64,000 nt of DNA, taken from positions 76,248,445 through 76,312,444 of the forward strand of contig OY744523.1 of assembly GCA_963556195.1 (NCBI GenBank), given 5' to 3'. This DNA comes from Sepiola atlantica. Lineage: Eukaryota > Mollusca > Cephalopoda > Sepiida > Sepiolidae. Both the position numbers and the translations under genes were made by a program. Of this stretch, positions 20,571 through 32,274 are shown one piece after another. The notes below the pieces were generated by a model. That model was not told the DNA's origin. It made no database searches and was given only the letters and a program-made list of their open reading frames with translations. How positions within the stretch are numbered: the stretch's first letter is position 1; each line of letters opens with the position of its first letter.

Positions 20571-23500
20571 TAAACACGAAAGGAAAAGTCCGTCTGTGTT
20601 GAGTGAAAGTCTCGCAGTGAATAGAAATTAATAAATTTTAAAACTATGTGTTGTATCTAAACGTAGTGTTCAAAATTAGGTGTGTACTATTAGATAAATA
20701 AGTGTGTATGTTATAAATTAACTGTTAGTTTTAATAATATAGTTCTGTTTTTATTTGTTCCTGAGTGTTGTTGTTTTACTAAACTAAATATATCAACTCT
20801 TATAGTAAGTAACAAATGACATTACTTTGATAAACTAATTTAATGAAACCCACAATTAATAATATTTATTGAATATATGATAACCAATAAAATTGAATAA
20901 AATCTAATAATAAAAAATAAAAAGAGATTAACTACTTATTTTATATTAAAAACAAAACAAAAGGCACTAAAGTAAAATTACATAAAATTTCACAATTCCA
21001 TAATCAGCGTCGCTATCCATTATACCACAATTCATGGCGTTTCCTGAACATATAGACAAACACTAACGGACTCTTATAGCAACTGCATTCAATATAGAAA
21101 ATATAGTCTTTAAAAGTACATCGACATCAGGAATGCTGACGGTATAATACCTCAGTGAAAGTTTTTGCACAAAAAGAAATCCATAGACAATCTTTATTTA
21201 AAGCTACAACTTATTATGTGCATTATTAAATTACAAGAACAAAATAAATGAATCAATTCTGAATGTCTCTCATTATGGAATTCTATTCGTAAAATTGTAG
21301 CAATTACTTAATGGAAACCCACTTTGTATTGATTCTCGCAGGTCTACGGAAATGGTTTCTAAAATTATCTCTCCATCAAATAAAATTGTCTGTAGATATA
21401 AAGTGAGCAAAATTGTCGCACACATTTGTAGGGTTTAATCAAAACAAATAAGTATTAATAACGAAAACAGTATTTTTATTTTCAAAATCATTTGAATAAT
21501 AAAAATCGTATTTTTCTCCAAATGTACACACAATGTCATATGATCTATTTCGTTTTAGCTTCCCTATATAGATCGGACAGGACTGGACATGGACTTGTGA
21601 TTTTTTTTCTGCGTCTATCTAAAACCAACGCTATACATGATCGCCTTTGATCTAGTAAACAATAAACATGTGCCATTCGTCAAGAGATGTTTGCTATTCC
21701 ACATTAAATGATTGGTCGAGTTATGAACAACTTTCGCGATCATCTCCGATTGTGTGTGAAAAATAACAGCAAACATATAACTGATCGAATTTTTAAAACG
21801 AAATTAACCCGAATTATATCATAGGGACATTAGGAAAATAAAAATACGTTTTTGATCGTTCATTATTTTAGTTATCTTACAAATTTCACACATAATATAC
21901 GTTCGAAATTCAGAATCTTTTAAATTATTATATTTTACAAATATCCTCAAATCAATCACATGGAAATAAGTAACATATATAACTTAACATAATTTAAATT
22001 TGTAACGTAAATGATAACATCTACAACAGGAAAACACTCACTTTCTGTTGGATATCACGTAACGTTAGCATTTATAGAAACAAAGACTTGATGAAGCTGA
22101 CAAGAAAATCGCTACGTAGTTTCAAGCTTAACAAAACAACTGCGTACACAGATGTAAAACCAGCAATTTAGATATTCATGACAAATGAATGTGAAACTAT
22201 TTAATATACTTGCACGAAGAGTAAACTGGAATAAAAATTCAAACAACGATCACAGATTACAAGCAGTAAAGTAGAAGAATGAGAAAGGAGGGAGTAAATC
22301 TTGCCCGACTCCAAACCGACTACACATATGGGACGCATTCATACCTGCTTAAAGCTTAACATCCTTCGAACTGTATTGGTACTCGTGCTCCATTTATAAT
22401 GAAACATATATTGATGATCTTTATTGATTTCAATTAAATCGATAGCACACAATCTTACCTAGTGAAGGATATAAGATTGTAAATAATATAAATAATCCAC
22501 CTGTTTTAGAATCGACAAATAATGTTAACAAAATTAAATATTTTTATGAAAGAAATTACGATGAATGGTAATTTTAATTTACTTTTTGTCGATAATTATT
22601 GACGCACTGAGATTAATATGATGTAAGAGAACACACCCTATACAAACCAATCTATTAGAACACGTTAAGGTAATGTTATACTCATATTACAAGGAAAGAT
22701 TATGATTATAAACATATTATTATTACCAAATAGTATTATGATATATAGTTAATTATAATACAGACTGATATAATGTGATATCGCTGAAAAAGTGTCTCTG
22801 TTATTGCATTAATAGGATGGAGGGCAAGGTCAACCAAAGAAGTTTGTTTTACCCTTCCACGCGCTTATGAAGTAATGCGTTAAGATTTATCCTATGAAAC
22901 CTCTCCTTAATTGAATTAATAAATCATGACATAATTATAAACTTCAAGTATTTCATTGACAATTTTCTTAATCATTTTATACAATAATAGAAATAAAAAC
23001 TATCATGGATGTATTCTTGTTTGAAGTTTAACAAAGGTTATTCATTGACGGGCATATTGAAGATGAATAACTGATAATTCTGTCAGCATTCGGTGATATT
23101 TGAACTGAACAACATGATTCACTCGATCAATCATAAATTATTGTTTTATATTTTTAAGCATGATAGAGTTGCTCTAAATTTGAGTGAAATAATTTTCATG
23201 AGCAAAATAATGTCTGGGTCAATATGACGTTAACCACTTGAAACATGATTAGGATGGAATGGAAAGCTTTTGAATGAGACAGGAGATAATGAATAGATAT
23301 TCAAAAATAGCCAATTAACTCAGCTGGATTTCGCTTTTGAAAATATAAACATGCATGAAAAGCAGGCAACTGCGAACTTCGCATACATTACAAATTGCAT
23401 GTACCCCTGTGTCGTCAAATGTGCATCGACAATAGACAGCCTAATGGTTACTCTCACAATTCAACTTTTTTTAATTTCAAAGTCATATACAAAGTATTAA

Positions 23501-23812
23501 GTTGTATCCCCTAATTTTCAACAAAGATAAAAAAATCTATGACGTATGATTAAAATATTGTTCCCCTATCTTGATGATAATAGAATCAAAATTGAGAAGA
23601 CAAAAAAATAACGCAACGAAAGATTAGAAGATTTACAATGACGATCAGGTATCATTTTACATAATAGAATTCCATTGTAATTTAAAATAGATATTCAATT
23701 TATATATCGCATACTATGGTTTGAAATAGAATCGAAGTTAGCATTTGTCAGAATTATGAAATCAATGTGATAACATTATATGATATATTTCTAAATTTTC
23801 AAGATAAGGATT
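20571..23812. other. Quiet AT-rich stretch; no gene seen
   Basis: The longest stretch without microsatellites. No frame above about 60 codons, no recognisable domain and no strong repeat. A tRNA-like A-box phrase (TGGTATAATGGATAGC) occurs on the minus strand at 21012-21027, but no B-box follows, so it is at best a truncated tRNA-derived head. Confidence 0.55.
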
Positions 23813-24186
23813 TATAATTTGCATATTTTGGTTATTCAGACTACATTTCTAATCTTGAGTGTTATGATAACAGGGGCACGTAGCGCAGTGGGCATAGTAC
23901 TAAGTGATAGTTATTTGAAGGTTCAATCCTCAGTGCGGGCGATACGAAGAATTGTGAATTACTGAAGACTACTCAGAGTCATATCTGACGGAACAAGAGC
24001 ATGCTACCCCCGTGGATAAAATCTAGGGTTCGAAATTCCGTCCAGATTTCCGAGTTCAACAGAAAGAATCCCGAATTCGAAGAGATAAACCTGAAGAAAG
24101 CCGGAGATTATAGCGGCTGAAACGTTGTGATGATAAAACTCAAGATGAGAAATGTAGCCCGAATAACCAAAATTATGCAAATTATA
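23813..24186 (+). mobile_element. tRNA-headed short element with 60-bp terminal inverted repeats
   Basis: The left terminus (23813-23872) and right terminus (24125-24186) are inverted copies over about 60 bp, with shared words TATAATTTGCATA, TTTTGGTTATTC, CTACATTTCT and ATCTTGAGT. Immediately inside the left TIR is a tRNA-like head: A-box TAGCGCAGTGGGCA at 23881-23894 and B-box GGTTCAATCC at about 23920-23929. The 3' part ends in CTGAAGA, an AGCCG/CGGCT hairpin and GAAAC (24091-24123), directly before the right TIR. The related copy at 46723-47040 shows the same order. tRNA-derived SINEs are not expected to carry TIRs, so the combination is unusual. It may be a SINE whose tail comes from a Penelope-like element, or a composite insertion. 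Confidence 0.75.
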
Positions 24187-24460
24187 CATGTTATAATATA
24201 TAGTGTTTTTCTATGTAAAACAGAAAGTGTCTTTGTTTTTTGTTCGAATGTATTTAATGTCTTAATGTTTGCAGTAATAGGAAGCGATAGGAAGCGATTA
24301 GAAAATTCGAATTAGTTCCAATAAGAGTTATTTTTTAAAAATTGCAATGATAATATTTATATCCCTCTTCAAATCTAACTGAGGTCACCAGGAAAAAATT
24401 AGTCATTGGCGAATTTGAGGAAAGTACATAAAAATAACAAGACGGATTTACGAAAATACA

Positions 24461-24498
24461 ATGTTCACTTACGACCTGTCCAGGTCGTAAGTGAACAT
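24461..24498. other. Perfect 38-bp hairpin
   Basis: The 18-bp arm ATGTTCACTTACGACCTG and its exact reverse complement are separated by TC. The flanks do not extend the pairing convincingly. Confidence 0.95.
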
Positions 24499-27000
24499 AT
24501 GTCGTTTTACTTTATTCAATTTTATTTTATTCATTACAAAGCCATTTAAAAAATAAACCCCAACTTTTCCTCAATATTATTTTACGGTGAATCTAATGAT
24601 GATAATTATTATTTAATATGAGAGTTTAATTTTCATGAATTTCTGATGAAATCTAAGATAGAAATTAAGTGTTTGAATATTAAGATTAATGGAGCATTGA
24701 AAGGTAACGTGATTATTCCTCCAACATATGCTACACTGTTTCATATGGTTCCATGAGGATACTATCTTCTGAATCTTGCCTTCCCTAATGACGAACAATA
24801 GTTACCATTAAAGAATAATAGACTCCAACTTTTCCGGGAATAAATGCATGCGTTTTTCAAAGGCTTTACTGTTTTTTATACAGAATCTATTGGTTTGAAC
24901 TTTGTTTTGCAATCTCATTTTGCATCTATTTAATTATTATGTAGTAATTCACCATAGCAGTTCAGAATGAATAACAAAATAATTATATCCATACTATTTA
25001 CACACTTTCTTAGCTGATATTGATGTAGTCAAATCCGTTTCGACTTCGAATGAGTTAAGTATAATTAAACACATAGAAGACATAGTTTCGTTTAAACTAA
25101 TTTTCAACATAATAGAAGCCATTTACCATGTCTGCACATTCTTAAATTTTAAATCGGAACAATATTTATTGTTAAACCAACTTGCTCTAATAACTTTTAA
25201 ATTCTGCAGCGATTTGAACCCAAAAATTATAATCCAGTCCAATATTGCATAACAGCAGAGAAAGTTCATCTAATTTCACCGATTGTTTTTCTTTAGATTT
25301 TGATATTATTATACTTATTTGATTACGTTATATGACATTTATAACAAAATAAATTCGTGTTCGAGTTAAAAATTAATGAAAGAATTTCATAAACAGTATT
25401 TTGGATGAATTGGATATCTTCTAAGATAAATTGAAATGAGATACCTTATGTTATTAATCTTGAGGACTTATAAAATGGTTTTGCAGACGACATTTTCAAC
25501 AGAATTTGGCACCAGACGTTAACGATAACCTGAAAAAAAACGGAGAGTATGACGGCCGAACCGTTTTGAATGTAACACCAGCCGAGATAGGAAGCACAGT
25601 CCGACACGTGTACATTAAGTATCCAGAAAGAAGGCACGAATCAATGTATGAACTATTTACCGTTCTTATGATACTATATAAATGTGGTTTATAAATTAAA
25701 CGTCTACTCAATTTAAATCGTTGGATTAATAGTCGTTAAGAGCTTACACTGATGTGCAAGTGAAACATGAAGTTTGCAATCTTAGTCTGGAATTGAACAC
25801 ATTAATCGGAGAGTAAAACTCTTGTATCACCTACCGAACGTATGATTACAGATAGCAAAAGGTGACATTAAAATACTAACGTTACGAAATTGTAGACTTT
25901 ACTCGAGACAGGGGGTGAACGTCATTGAAAAGAAAGTTTACTGCATAATTTAAAACAGTTGCTTTTATGAAGAGTAATGTGTTCTACAACTCGCAAATTA
26001 TTAAAGAGCACACTTTCGGGACTTTATAATGGACATGTAAGTAAATGCAGAGATGTAACGGGGCACATCGCCCGTGATGTCGTATATATGGGTTTACTAG
26101 AGGTTTGGAGTCGCCCAATACTATACCCTTACAGTTAAGCAATCTGACTTCTATTGATCAAATACCAGCTTATGTCCCAGTAGCAAATTATACACACATT
26201 TGTGATTATCGAAATGAAATCGATATCCCTATGTTGTAAGTAACGAAAACATAAAAAAAACTTAATTTTATAAAAATAGGTTTCTTTATAAGCTGCTTTG
26301 CAGGATCTACTCAGATTCAGATCGGATAGAGATGTTGAAGTGAGCATCAGTGTAAGATGTCAGGTGGAATAAATCCCCTCATTCGCTTTTCACGTCCTGG
26401 CGTTATCTGTTCGTGTGCGTTCTTCCTTTATGTTTATCAACAGGGCACATCCACGCCAACCTTGATTCAATAAGTCGTCTACTGTGTTAGTTAACATGGC
26501 TGGTTCATAATATTTCCCGCTCTTGGTTATTACTCATAATTTAAATATGCTATTTGTTCTTGAACTCGTTTGAAAAGAAGTGAGTTTAAGAACAAATAGC
26601 CGATTAAAAGATCCATCCATTACATAATTGTAAGTGGCTACTGGGGTAGAGGCAAGATTTATAAAATAGCCAACCACAGTTGCGAGTTAGGCATAGATGT
26701 GTTTGTTTACATTACATTTAAATTAAGGCATGTTGTTAATGTCGGGAAAATAAAGAGCAGATATAGAATTCGAAAGGCAGTATTCAGATATTTTGTACAA
26801 TTTGCTCGAGATCAAATAATAATCAGTCATAAGGATAAATACATGCCGGTCGATTATTTTTCTTTCAAGCGTTAGAAACTATATTAATGTTGCTATGTAC
26901 ATATATGTAGTGGCCTGTATACGGGCACGATAAACTCTTATGAGGTTTACATTGTTACACGATGACTAAACAGATTTTAAATATCATCAGAATATTTAAG
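24499..27000. other. Quiet AT-rich stretch; no gene seen
   Basis: At 25446-25600 a sequence with ATTTTCAACAGAATT, AACCTGAAAAAAA and GACGGCCGAACCG resembles the 3' half of the tRNA-headed element at 23.8 kb and may be a decayed tail. Positions 26549-26600 form a hairpin, listed separately. Otherwise nothing recognisable. Confidence 0.5.
26549..26600. other. Hairpin, 19-bp arms
   Basis: GCTATTTGTTCTTGAACTC and GAGTTTAAGAACAAATAGC pair with one mismatch around a 14-nt loop. Confidence 0.9.
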
Positions 27001-27050
27001 ATCATTTCTGAAAAAATACTTTAGAGAAGTCAAAATCGGCATCATCGGCG

Positions 27051-27134
27051 GCAGTTGCGATATGACTTGAGGCAGTTGCGATATGACTTGAGGCAGTTGC
27101 GATATGACTTGAGGCAGTTGCGATATGACTTGAG
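27051..27134. repeat. 21-bp tandem repeat, 4 exact copies
   Basis: The unit starts GCAGTTGCGATATGACTTGA. All four copies are identical, so the expansion is recent. Confidence 0.97.
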
Positions 27135-27215
27135 GCTAAATATACAGTTTCATAGGTTTTTAATGAAACCTGTAGAGCCAAATAATTATCCGTTCCCTTT
27201 TGCTTTCTCTCGCTC

Positions 27216-27226
27216 TCCCTCTCTCT

Positions 27227-27292
<66 letters not shown>
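27216..27292. repeat. (TC)n(TA)n microsatellite
   Basis: TC units turn into TA units. Confidence 0.95.
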
Positions 27293-27294
<2 letters not shown>

Positions 27295-27342
27295 TAACAA
27301 ATATTTAATTTATTTATAGATATAGTTTGTCTTAATAAGACT

Positions 27343-27390
27343 CAATGTGGATAGATAAGGCTATACCAGCGGGAGTTCGAATCTCGGCCT
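27343..27390 (+). other. tRNA-like B-box fragment
   Basis: GAGTTCGAATCTC fits the tRNA B-box and is preceded by an anticodon-arm-like GATAAGGCTATACCAGCGG. The A-box is not convincing. Likely a remnant of a tRNA-derived SINE, not a functional tRNA gene. A weaker relative with GATAAGGCAATACCATAGG lies at 28697. Confidence 0.35.
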
Positions 27391-27619
27391 AAAGTCACGT
27401 TTTAATTCCATCCAACAACTGTGCCCCCTCGACCACTGATATAACCTTACGAAATGGAAAGGAAATGAACCTATTTAAGATTCTATACAGTGCTCATACT
27501 TCCTGGGCTGGGTGCGAACAATACACTTTCGTTTTAATTCAGACACTTTTCATATTTCCTTACAGAGTGATTTATTTTTAAACGAAGCAATGAAATTTTT
27601 TAAAAAGTAAGCATTTTAT

Positions 27620-27904
27620 TTATTTATCCACATACATTTGTGATACTATCGTGGATTGACTGACTGCACAGTTGTAACACCATCGTGTCCCGGCGAGTGT
27701 ATATTGGTATGTCTGTGCCAGGGTGACGTCTCTGGAAGTAATCTTACAACCTTGGGCACACATCCCCCATTGTTTCTTATTGTTTGGGCCCACACTATCT
27801 AAAATCCGCAATCGTAATAGACTGATGTTGTCCGAATAAGTAATACTGGTTTTACGGATGGCGTCATTAATTATTTCCAGAAAATCGTCGCTGAAGATTG
27901 GGCA
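27620..27904 (-). CDS. Possible terminal coding exon, unknown protein
   Basis: Reading 5' to 3' on the minus strand, a pyrimidine-rich CTACTTTTTACAG acceptor ends at 27905. It is followed by an open frame of about 94 codons ending in TAA. The residues look like ordinary protein with mixed composition: an acidic start (CPIFSDDFLEII), a LLRLRILDSVGP segment, then WGMCAQGC and GTRWCYNC cysteine pairs near the end, suggesting a small disulphide or metal-binding tail. The region is less AT-biased than its surroundings. AATAAA overlaps the stop region, which would give a very short 3' UTR. I do not recognise the family. No partner exon was identified in the window, so the rest of such a gene would lie upstream on the minus strand (higher coordinates) beyond what I could recognise. 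Alternatives are a processed or fragmentary pseudogene or a piece of an unrecognised transposon. Confidence 0.4.
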   Translation of the reverse strand, partial: CPIFSDDFLEIINDAIRKTSITYSDNISLLRLRILDSVGPNNKKQWGMCAQGCKITSRDVTLAQTYQYTLAGTRWCYNCAVSQSTIVSQMYVDK

Positions 27905-28030
27905 CTGTAAAAAGTAGCGACAAAACATCTAATACAAAAAATATAGCTTTTATTTTTGCATTTCATCAAACATATCTCGTTTCACCGACACGAGACACGC
28001 GTCTTCTCTGTGTGTTGTGTTTTCGGCAAC

Positions 28031-28031
<1 letters not shown>

Positions 28032-28067
<36 letters not shown>
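28032..28067. repeat. (CT)n microsatellite
   Basis: Uninterrupted CT units; the Arg-Glu-rich minus frame across it is a product of the repeat. Confidence 0.95.
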
Positions 28068-28070
<3 letters not shown>

Positions 28071-28149
28071 GCAATAAATATGGGAGATAGAGAGGAATAA
28101 TGTTCAGCAAAGGTTGTGTTTACTTTCGGCAGCCGCGTAACCCTTATAC

Positions 28150-28345
28150 CCTTGCTTCTCTTATTTTGTCCTTTAGTCTTCACATTCCATGAACGATGTT
28201 TCTGACAAAGAGGGAAGAATTGCTCTTTTCTGGATCGGAATGTATCCATCTAACACTTGTCGTTAGCTAGTTTTTGAACTAGTTTTTGTTTCGCTTCTAC
28301 CATCGAGTGGCTTTATACCTTGGCCGGAGCGGCTTCTATAAAAAA
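28150..28345. repeat. Dispersed repeat family C, copy 1
   Basis: Matches 58995-59190 over about 190 bp at roughly 70% by eye, with shared words GAGGGAAGAATTGCT, ATCTAACACTT and CTTCTATAA or TTTCTATAA. Origin unknown; probably the 3' part of a retroelement on the minus strand. Confidence 0.7.
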
Positions 28346-29197
28346 GGAGATAAAAAAACAATACACAACAAAAGTAAGAGAGAAAGAAAGAACATATGTA
28401 CTTGATGTTATTGTCAGGTTTACCGGCGTCAGTCAAAAGGTTCTGATTGGTTTACCTTCAACCCCGCACACATAAACTATTAGTTTATTGTAAAAAAACT
28501 GTCATTTCGAAGTGAGTAGTAGGATGATTAACGCTATGCTGTAATGCAAAAAATATATATCTAGTTACTTGCTCCCCTCTCTCGAAAGAAAAGTTAGGTA
28601 CAAGACTAGCTGTTGATGTGGCAAATTCTAGCTCTCCAGAAAGGGGTGCCCATTCTTGTACAACTCATATGCGTTTCGTCGTAATAATACTCATTGATAA
28701 GGCAATACCATAGGTCGCAAGGTTCGTATATTGTTTCATTTTACTCTAGTCGAAGTTCTCAGAAATCAAAGGGCCCTTTCATGGGGCTAATACTTGATAT
28801 CTATATGAGATACATAGGTGTTCACCTGTTCCAATAAATTGCCCCTTTAGCTTTCAAGCGTTGAGTTTGTAAGACAGTAAAGAACAAGTATTTTCCTCTC
28901 CCTAATTGACCAGTTTATTATGTTATAGTATATCTTACTTTTGGTCTACTGGTCTTACCGTATTCCAGAAGAAAATTCATTTAGTCCAGTGGAGTATCCA
29001 GCTAAGTGCTGTTACTTGAAGTAACATAACTAGGAGAAGGTGCACCCTTCTTCCTATAAGCTGGTGCATAGCCAAATCCAGCGGATCTTATTTGGGCTTC
29101 GAATACCATGTTATTTTGAATATTTGGTCAGGGTTTACTTGTTGAGTTAAATATATCCATGTCAGATTTTCGTGACAGAAAGACCGAAGGCAATTCA

Positions 29198-29263
<66 letters not shown>

Positions 29264-29692
29264 TAGAGAGAAATAGTACTAGTTCATACAAAGGGTCCAC
29301 TGAGTGAGGTTTTAAAGATAAGTATACAAACCTCATATCCTCTTTGAAAATAAAGTCGTACTCGAACCTTATACAATCCCAACACCATTAACAAAACGTT
29401 TTAGAGAATTACGGATTAAGAGTGAAAAACACTGTGTAATTTAGTTGTCTTTGTTTTATTCAGGCCGTCATAAAATGATCAAACTATTATAGGTCTTCTG
29501 TGTGTAACCATAATTTAACTGACAAATTATAATATTTTACTCGATGTCGATACGGCCTGTTTTACTAGATTTTGGTAGCTTATAGCATTTTATTTGTCTT
29601 TAAATTGAATTCAAAATATGTAATTGTTTATATATATTACTCACTATTAGTATATTCTCATAATCCTTTTTTCTTTCTCTCTTTCCCTCTCC

Positions 29693-29752
<60 letters not shown>

Positions 29753-30508
29753 ATAGTACGCTAAATTCTAGTGACAAGTTATTATCTATTTTAGGTGCCC
29801 TTTACGATCGCCTCGCGCATATATAAACAACCGAGAATAAACACGTATTCCAAAGATCTTTAATCTATGCAGCTCATCAGAAGTTCATGGACCGTTTCCA
29901 GAAGAAACACTAAAGCAGAAGTACACAAAATAACACCAGACAAGCAACTTACATTGAACCGTTTTCCTTTGAGGAAGTGATGATTATTTTCATCGTTGTC
30001 AGTCGATCATTTTATTTACATAGTTGTGGAAAGTATGTGTAATATTACAAACAAGTCGTGTCCGATAATTTTATAATTAACACTTTGTAGTATTTTTTTA
30101 ACATATAAAAACAAAAAAATAACATTAAATTAAAGTGAAGCATGAAGTTATTTCAAACACAGAGATACGAAAATTCGGAACGGAATGTTTGCTTTAATAA
30201 ATCTTTGAAGCGAGTACTTAAACAAGTCATCGTTGTTTATAGTATCAGGTACGTGATTATTTTGGCCATCTAAAAATTAATCACGTGTATTAATAATAAT
30301 TGCTGATTAGGTGTATAAATAAATCAAATAAAATTAAAAGGCAGGTTAAAAAGTAAAAATGGTAACAATTTAAAAATTTAAAAAGGTAAAATTTAAATTT
30401 AAAAAGTTTAAAAAAAATATTGGCAAGAAGTATTGGAAGCGATTTATGCTGACGCGCGTCTGTGAACCCTTGAAAATATTTCTTTAATAGAGGAGAACGG
30501 AAGTGTGT
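28346..30508. other. No gene seen; two microsatellites
   Basis: Contains (TA)n at 29203-29262 and (TC)n(TA)n at 29687-29747. At 29862-29900 the minus strand has CTGATGAG without a following GAAA. No coding signal. Confidence 0.55.
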
Positions 30509-31400
30509 ACCCCACATATCGATCGGATCATCCGATATCGGCTATCAGTTCTTCAACTCCCGCCGGATACGCTGCTTCATTTGCAGCGGGCTCTTTTTAA
30601 GTATTTTGTTGCTGGATATTTTGGCTGCATCCGTTTGAAGGTGGTCTAGGTATACACAAAATTGAGATTCGTCAACATACGCTTCGGCTTTACTATCTAG
30701 CTAGAATGTGCACACCTTGTGAGCGAACGGTTGCTTCTGGAAATAAGACACTAAGAAAGCCATTCCGGTTTTGAAAAGTGTGCACTTGCACAAAGGTCAG
30801 TGGTCACTTTACCACGAGCGCTAGTTCCTCTTATAGGTGAGAGAAATATTTTATGGTGCTCGGCTGTTGTCCCGAATGGCATTATATCGGGTATTAGTAA
30901 GATAATCCGTTCGTGCTTATAGGATTGAGGGGCTCGGTTTAACGAAGGGTGAAATCCGCTAAATCGTGCTTTAGACGCCTGGGTCTCAATGCTTCAATAA
31001 TGATGCGGCATGTCTGGCCTGATATGATTATAAAATATGATCTTTGGGTTGGGCAAGAAGCTTGATGATAGGTGGGTGAAAGTTTCGCGATTGTGTTGAG
31101 TAAGAGTGGCTAATTTTGGGTGGTATTTGATCATGCTTTAGGCAAAAGAATATTGGGTAGCACCAAAGAACATTGATTATTTACCCGTATAAGTATAGTA
31201 GGGATGCACTTTTTTGCTATTTTTTAAGAAAATTAGTTGATTTTTTTGGTAAATTATACTAGCTGCGTTAGTTTGTTTAAGTTGTATTAGACTGGCCTGC
31301 CCCCCACCTCCTTATTCGTCCTTGTGCCACATTTTGTATTATGCAAATAAATATTATAAAGCTTTCCAAAATCTACCGCTGTTTCGGTTTCTTTATTACA
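30509..31400 (+). repeat. Probable 5' LTR of the Gypsy-type element
   Basis: The approximately 890-bp GC-richer segment directly precedes the gag-like start. It begins TGTGTACC and can be read as ending ATTACA, a TG...CA pattern. Near its 3' part AATAAA and TATAAAG (31340-31360) could be the polyadenylation and promoter signals. No second LTR is present in the window, so the boundaries are inferred. No clear primer binding site was recognised. Confidence 0.4.
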
Positions 31401-31422
31401 ATTTATTCAGCATATAGTCGGC

Positions 31423-32274
31423 ATGGAACAACTAATGCGCCCACAACGGTTAAACGTTGGATCTCAAACTTTTAATTCCGAAAACTCTGAACGCATTACC
31501 AAGTGATGTCTGAAATTTTTTTGCAAATATTACATACAGAAAATTCACAACGACAAATAAATGTCTCCCACACTATACACGAACTTATTATGGATTGTAC
31601 TACTTATGAAGAGGCTATTGAAACACTACAAGCCACCTACCGAACAGCACAAACGAAATATTTTCGCGATACTTACTCGTTAACGGGCGACAGCAAAACA
31701 GCGAATCTTTGGTATAATTTTGTTAAGGGTTACAGACCCTGAGCAAGGGCTGTAACTTCTGGACAATGACTTCCGAAGAAATTCGAGACAAGTACATTAT
31801 CCATGCTTTTATCAACGGACGCCAGAATGTTCAGGTAAGACGAAGACAACTCGATAACACATGTCTTAACCTCAGATCAGTTTACGAATAAGCTTATATG
31901 TTTATCATTTTTCAAAAACAGTATTGTTCTTCCTACAGTCGGTGCTGCTTTGAACAACACACACTCTTGTCCCCCTCTTATGTGCATACTTCTGCGGATC
32001 CCTCTACTGTGATATTTTGTCTATCCAAGAAATTCCGGGCAACGCAAATCCTTCAAGGTTGCTTATCACCGCTGCTTCCATTTTTGTGGTTAAGTGTACA
32101 CCCTAAGTTTTCTTGTACGGCCAGAAATGGTAGGTGTCACAAGTGTGGGAAGTTAGGTTATTATTCTAAGTTGTGTAGGTCCACATCATATAAAAAAATG
32201 AACTGCCTCCTTTATGATGGCTGTTATAACGGCTGCGTCTCCAAACTCCATCTCGAAAAGTATAATGCGGATTA
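31423..32274 (+). pseudogene. gag: Gypsy-type gag relic
   Basis: ATG at 31423 follows the LTR-like region and opens MEQLMRPQRLNVG, typical of a metazoan Gypsy lineage. Frameshifts and stops break the frame from codon 27 onward. A middle piece at 31503-31742 encodes an alpha-helical capsid-like segment with TTYEEAIETLQATY. Distally a zinc knuckle is visible (GRCHKCGKLGYYSKLCRS, about 32128-32181), where the expected His of the CCHC motif is Tyr. In a live element this product packages the RNA. This copy cannot make it. Confidence 0.7.

Noticed and set aside
21012..21027. tRNA gene on the minus strand
   Set aside because: Only an A-box-like phrase; there is no B-box or acceptor stem.
27950..28249. 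Arg-Glu-rich protein on the minus strand
   Set aside because: It is a (CT)n translation fused to repeat family C, which recurs at 59 kb.
29862..29900. Hammerhead core on the minus strand (CTGATGAG)
   Set aside because: No GAAA follows at the required distance and no stems form.
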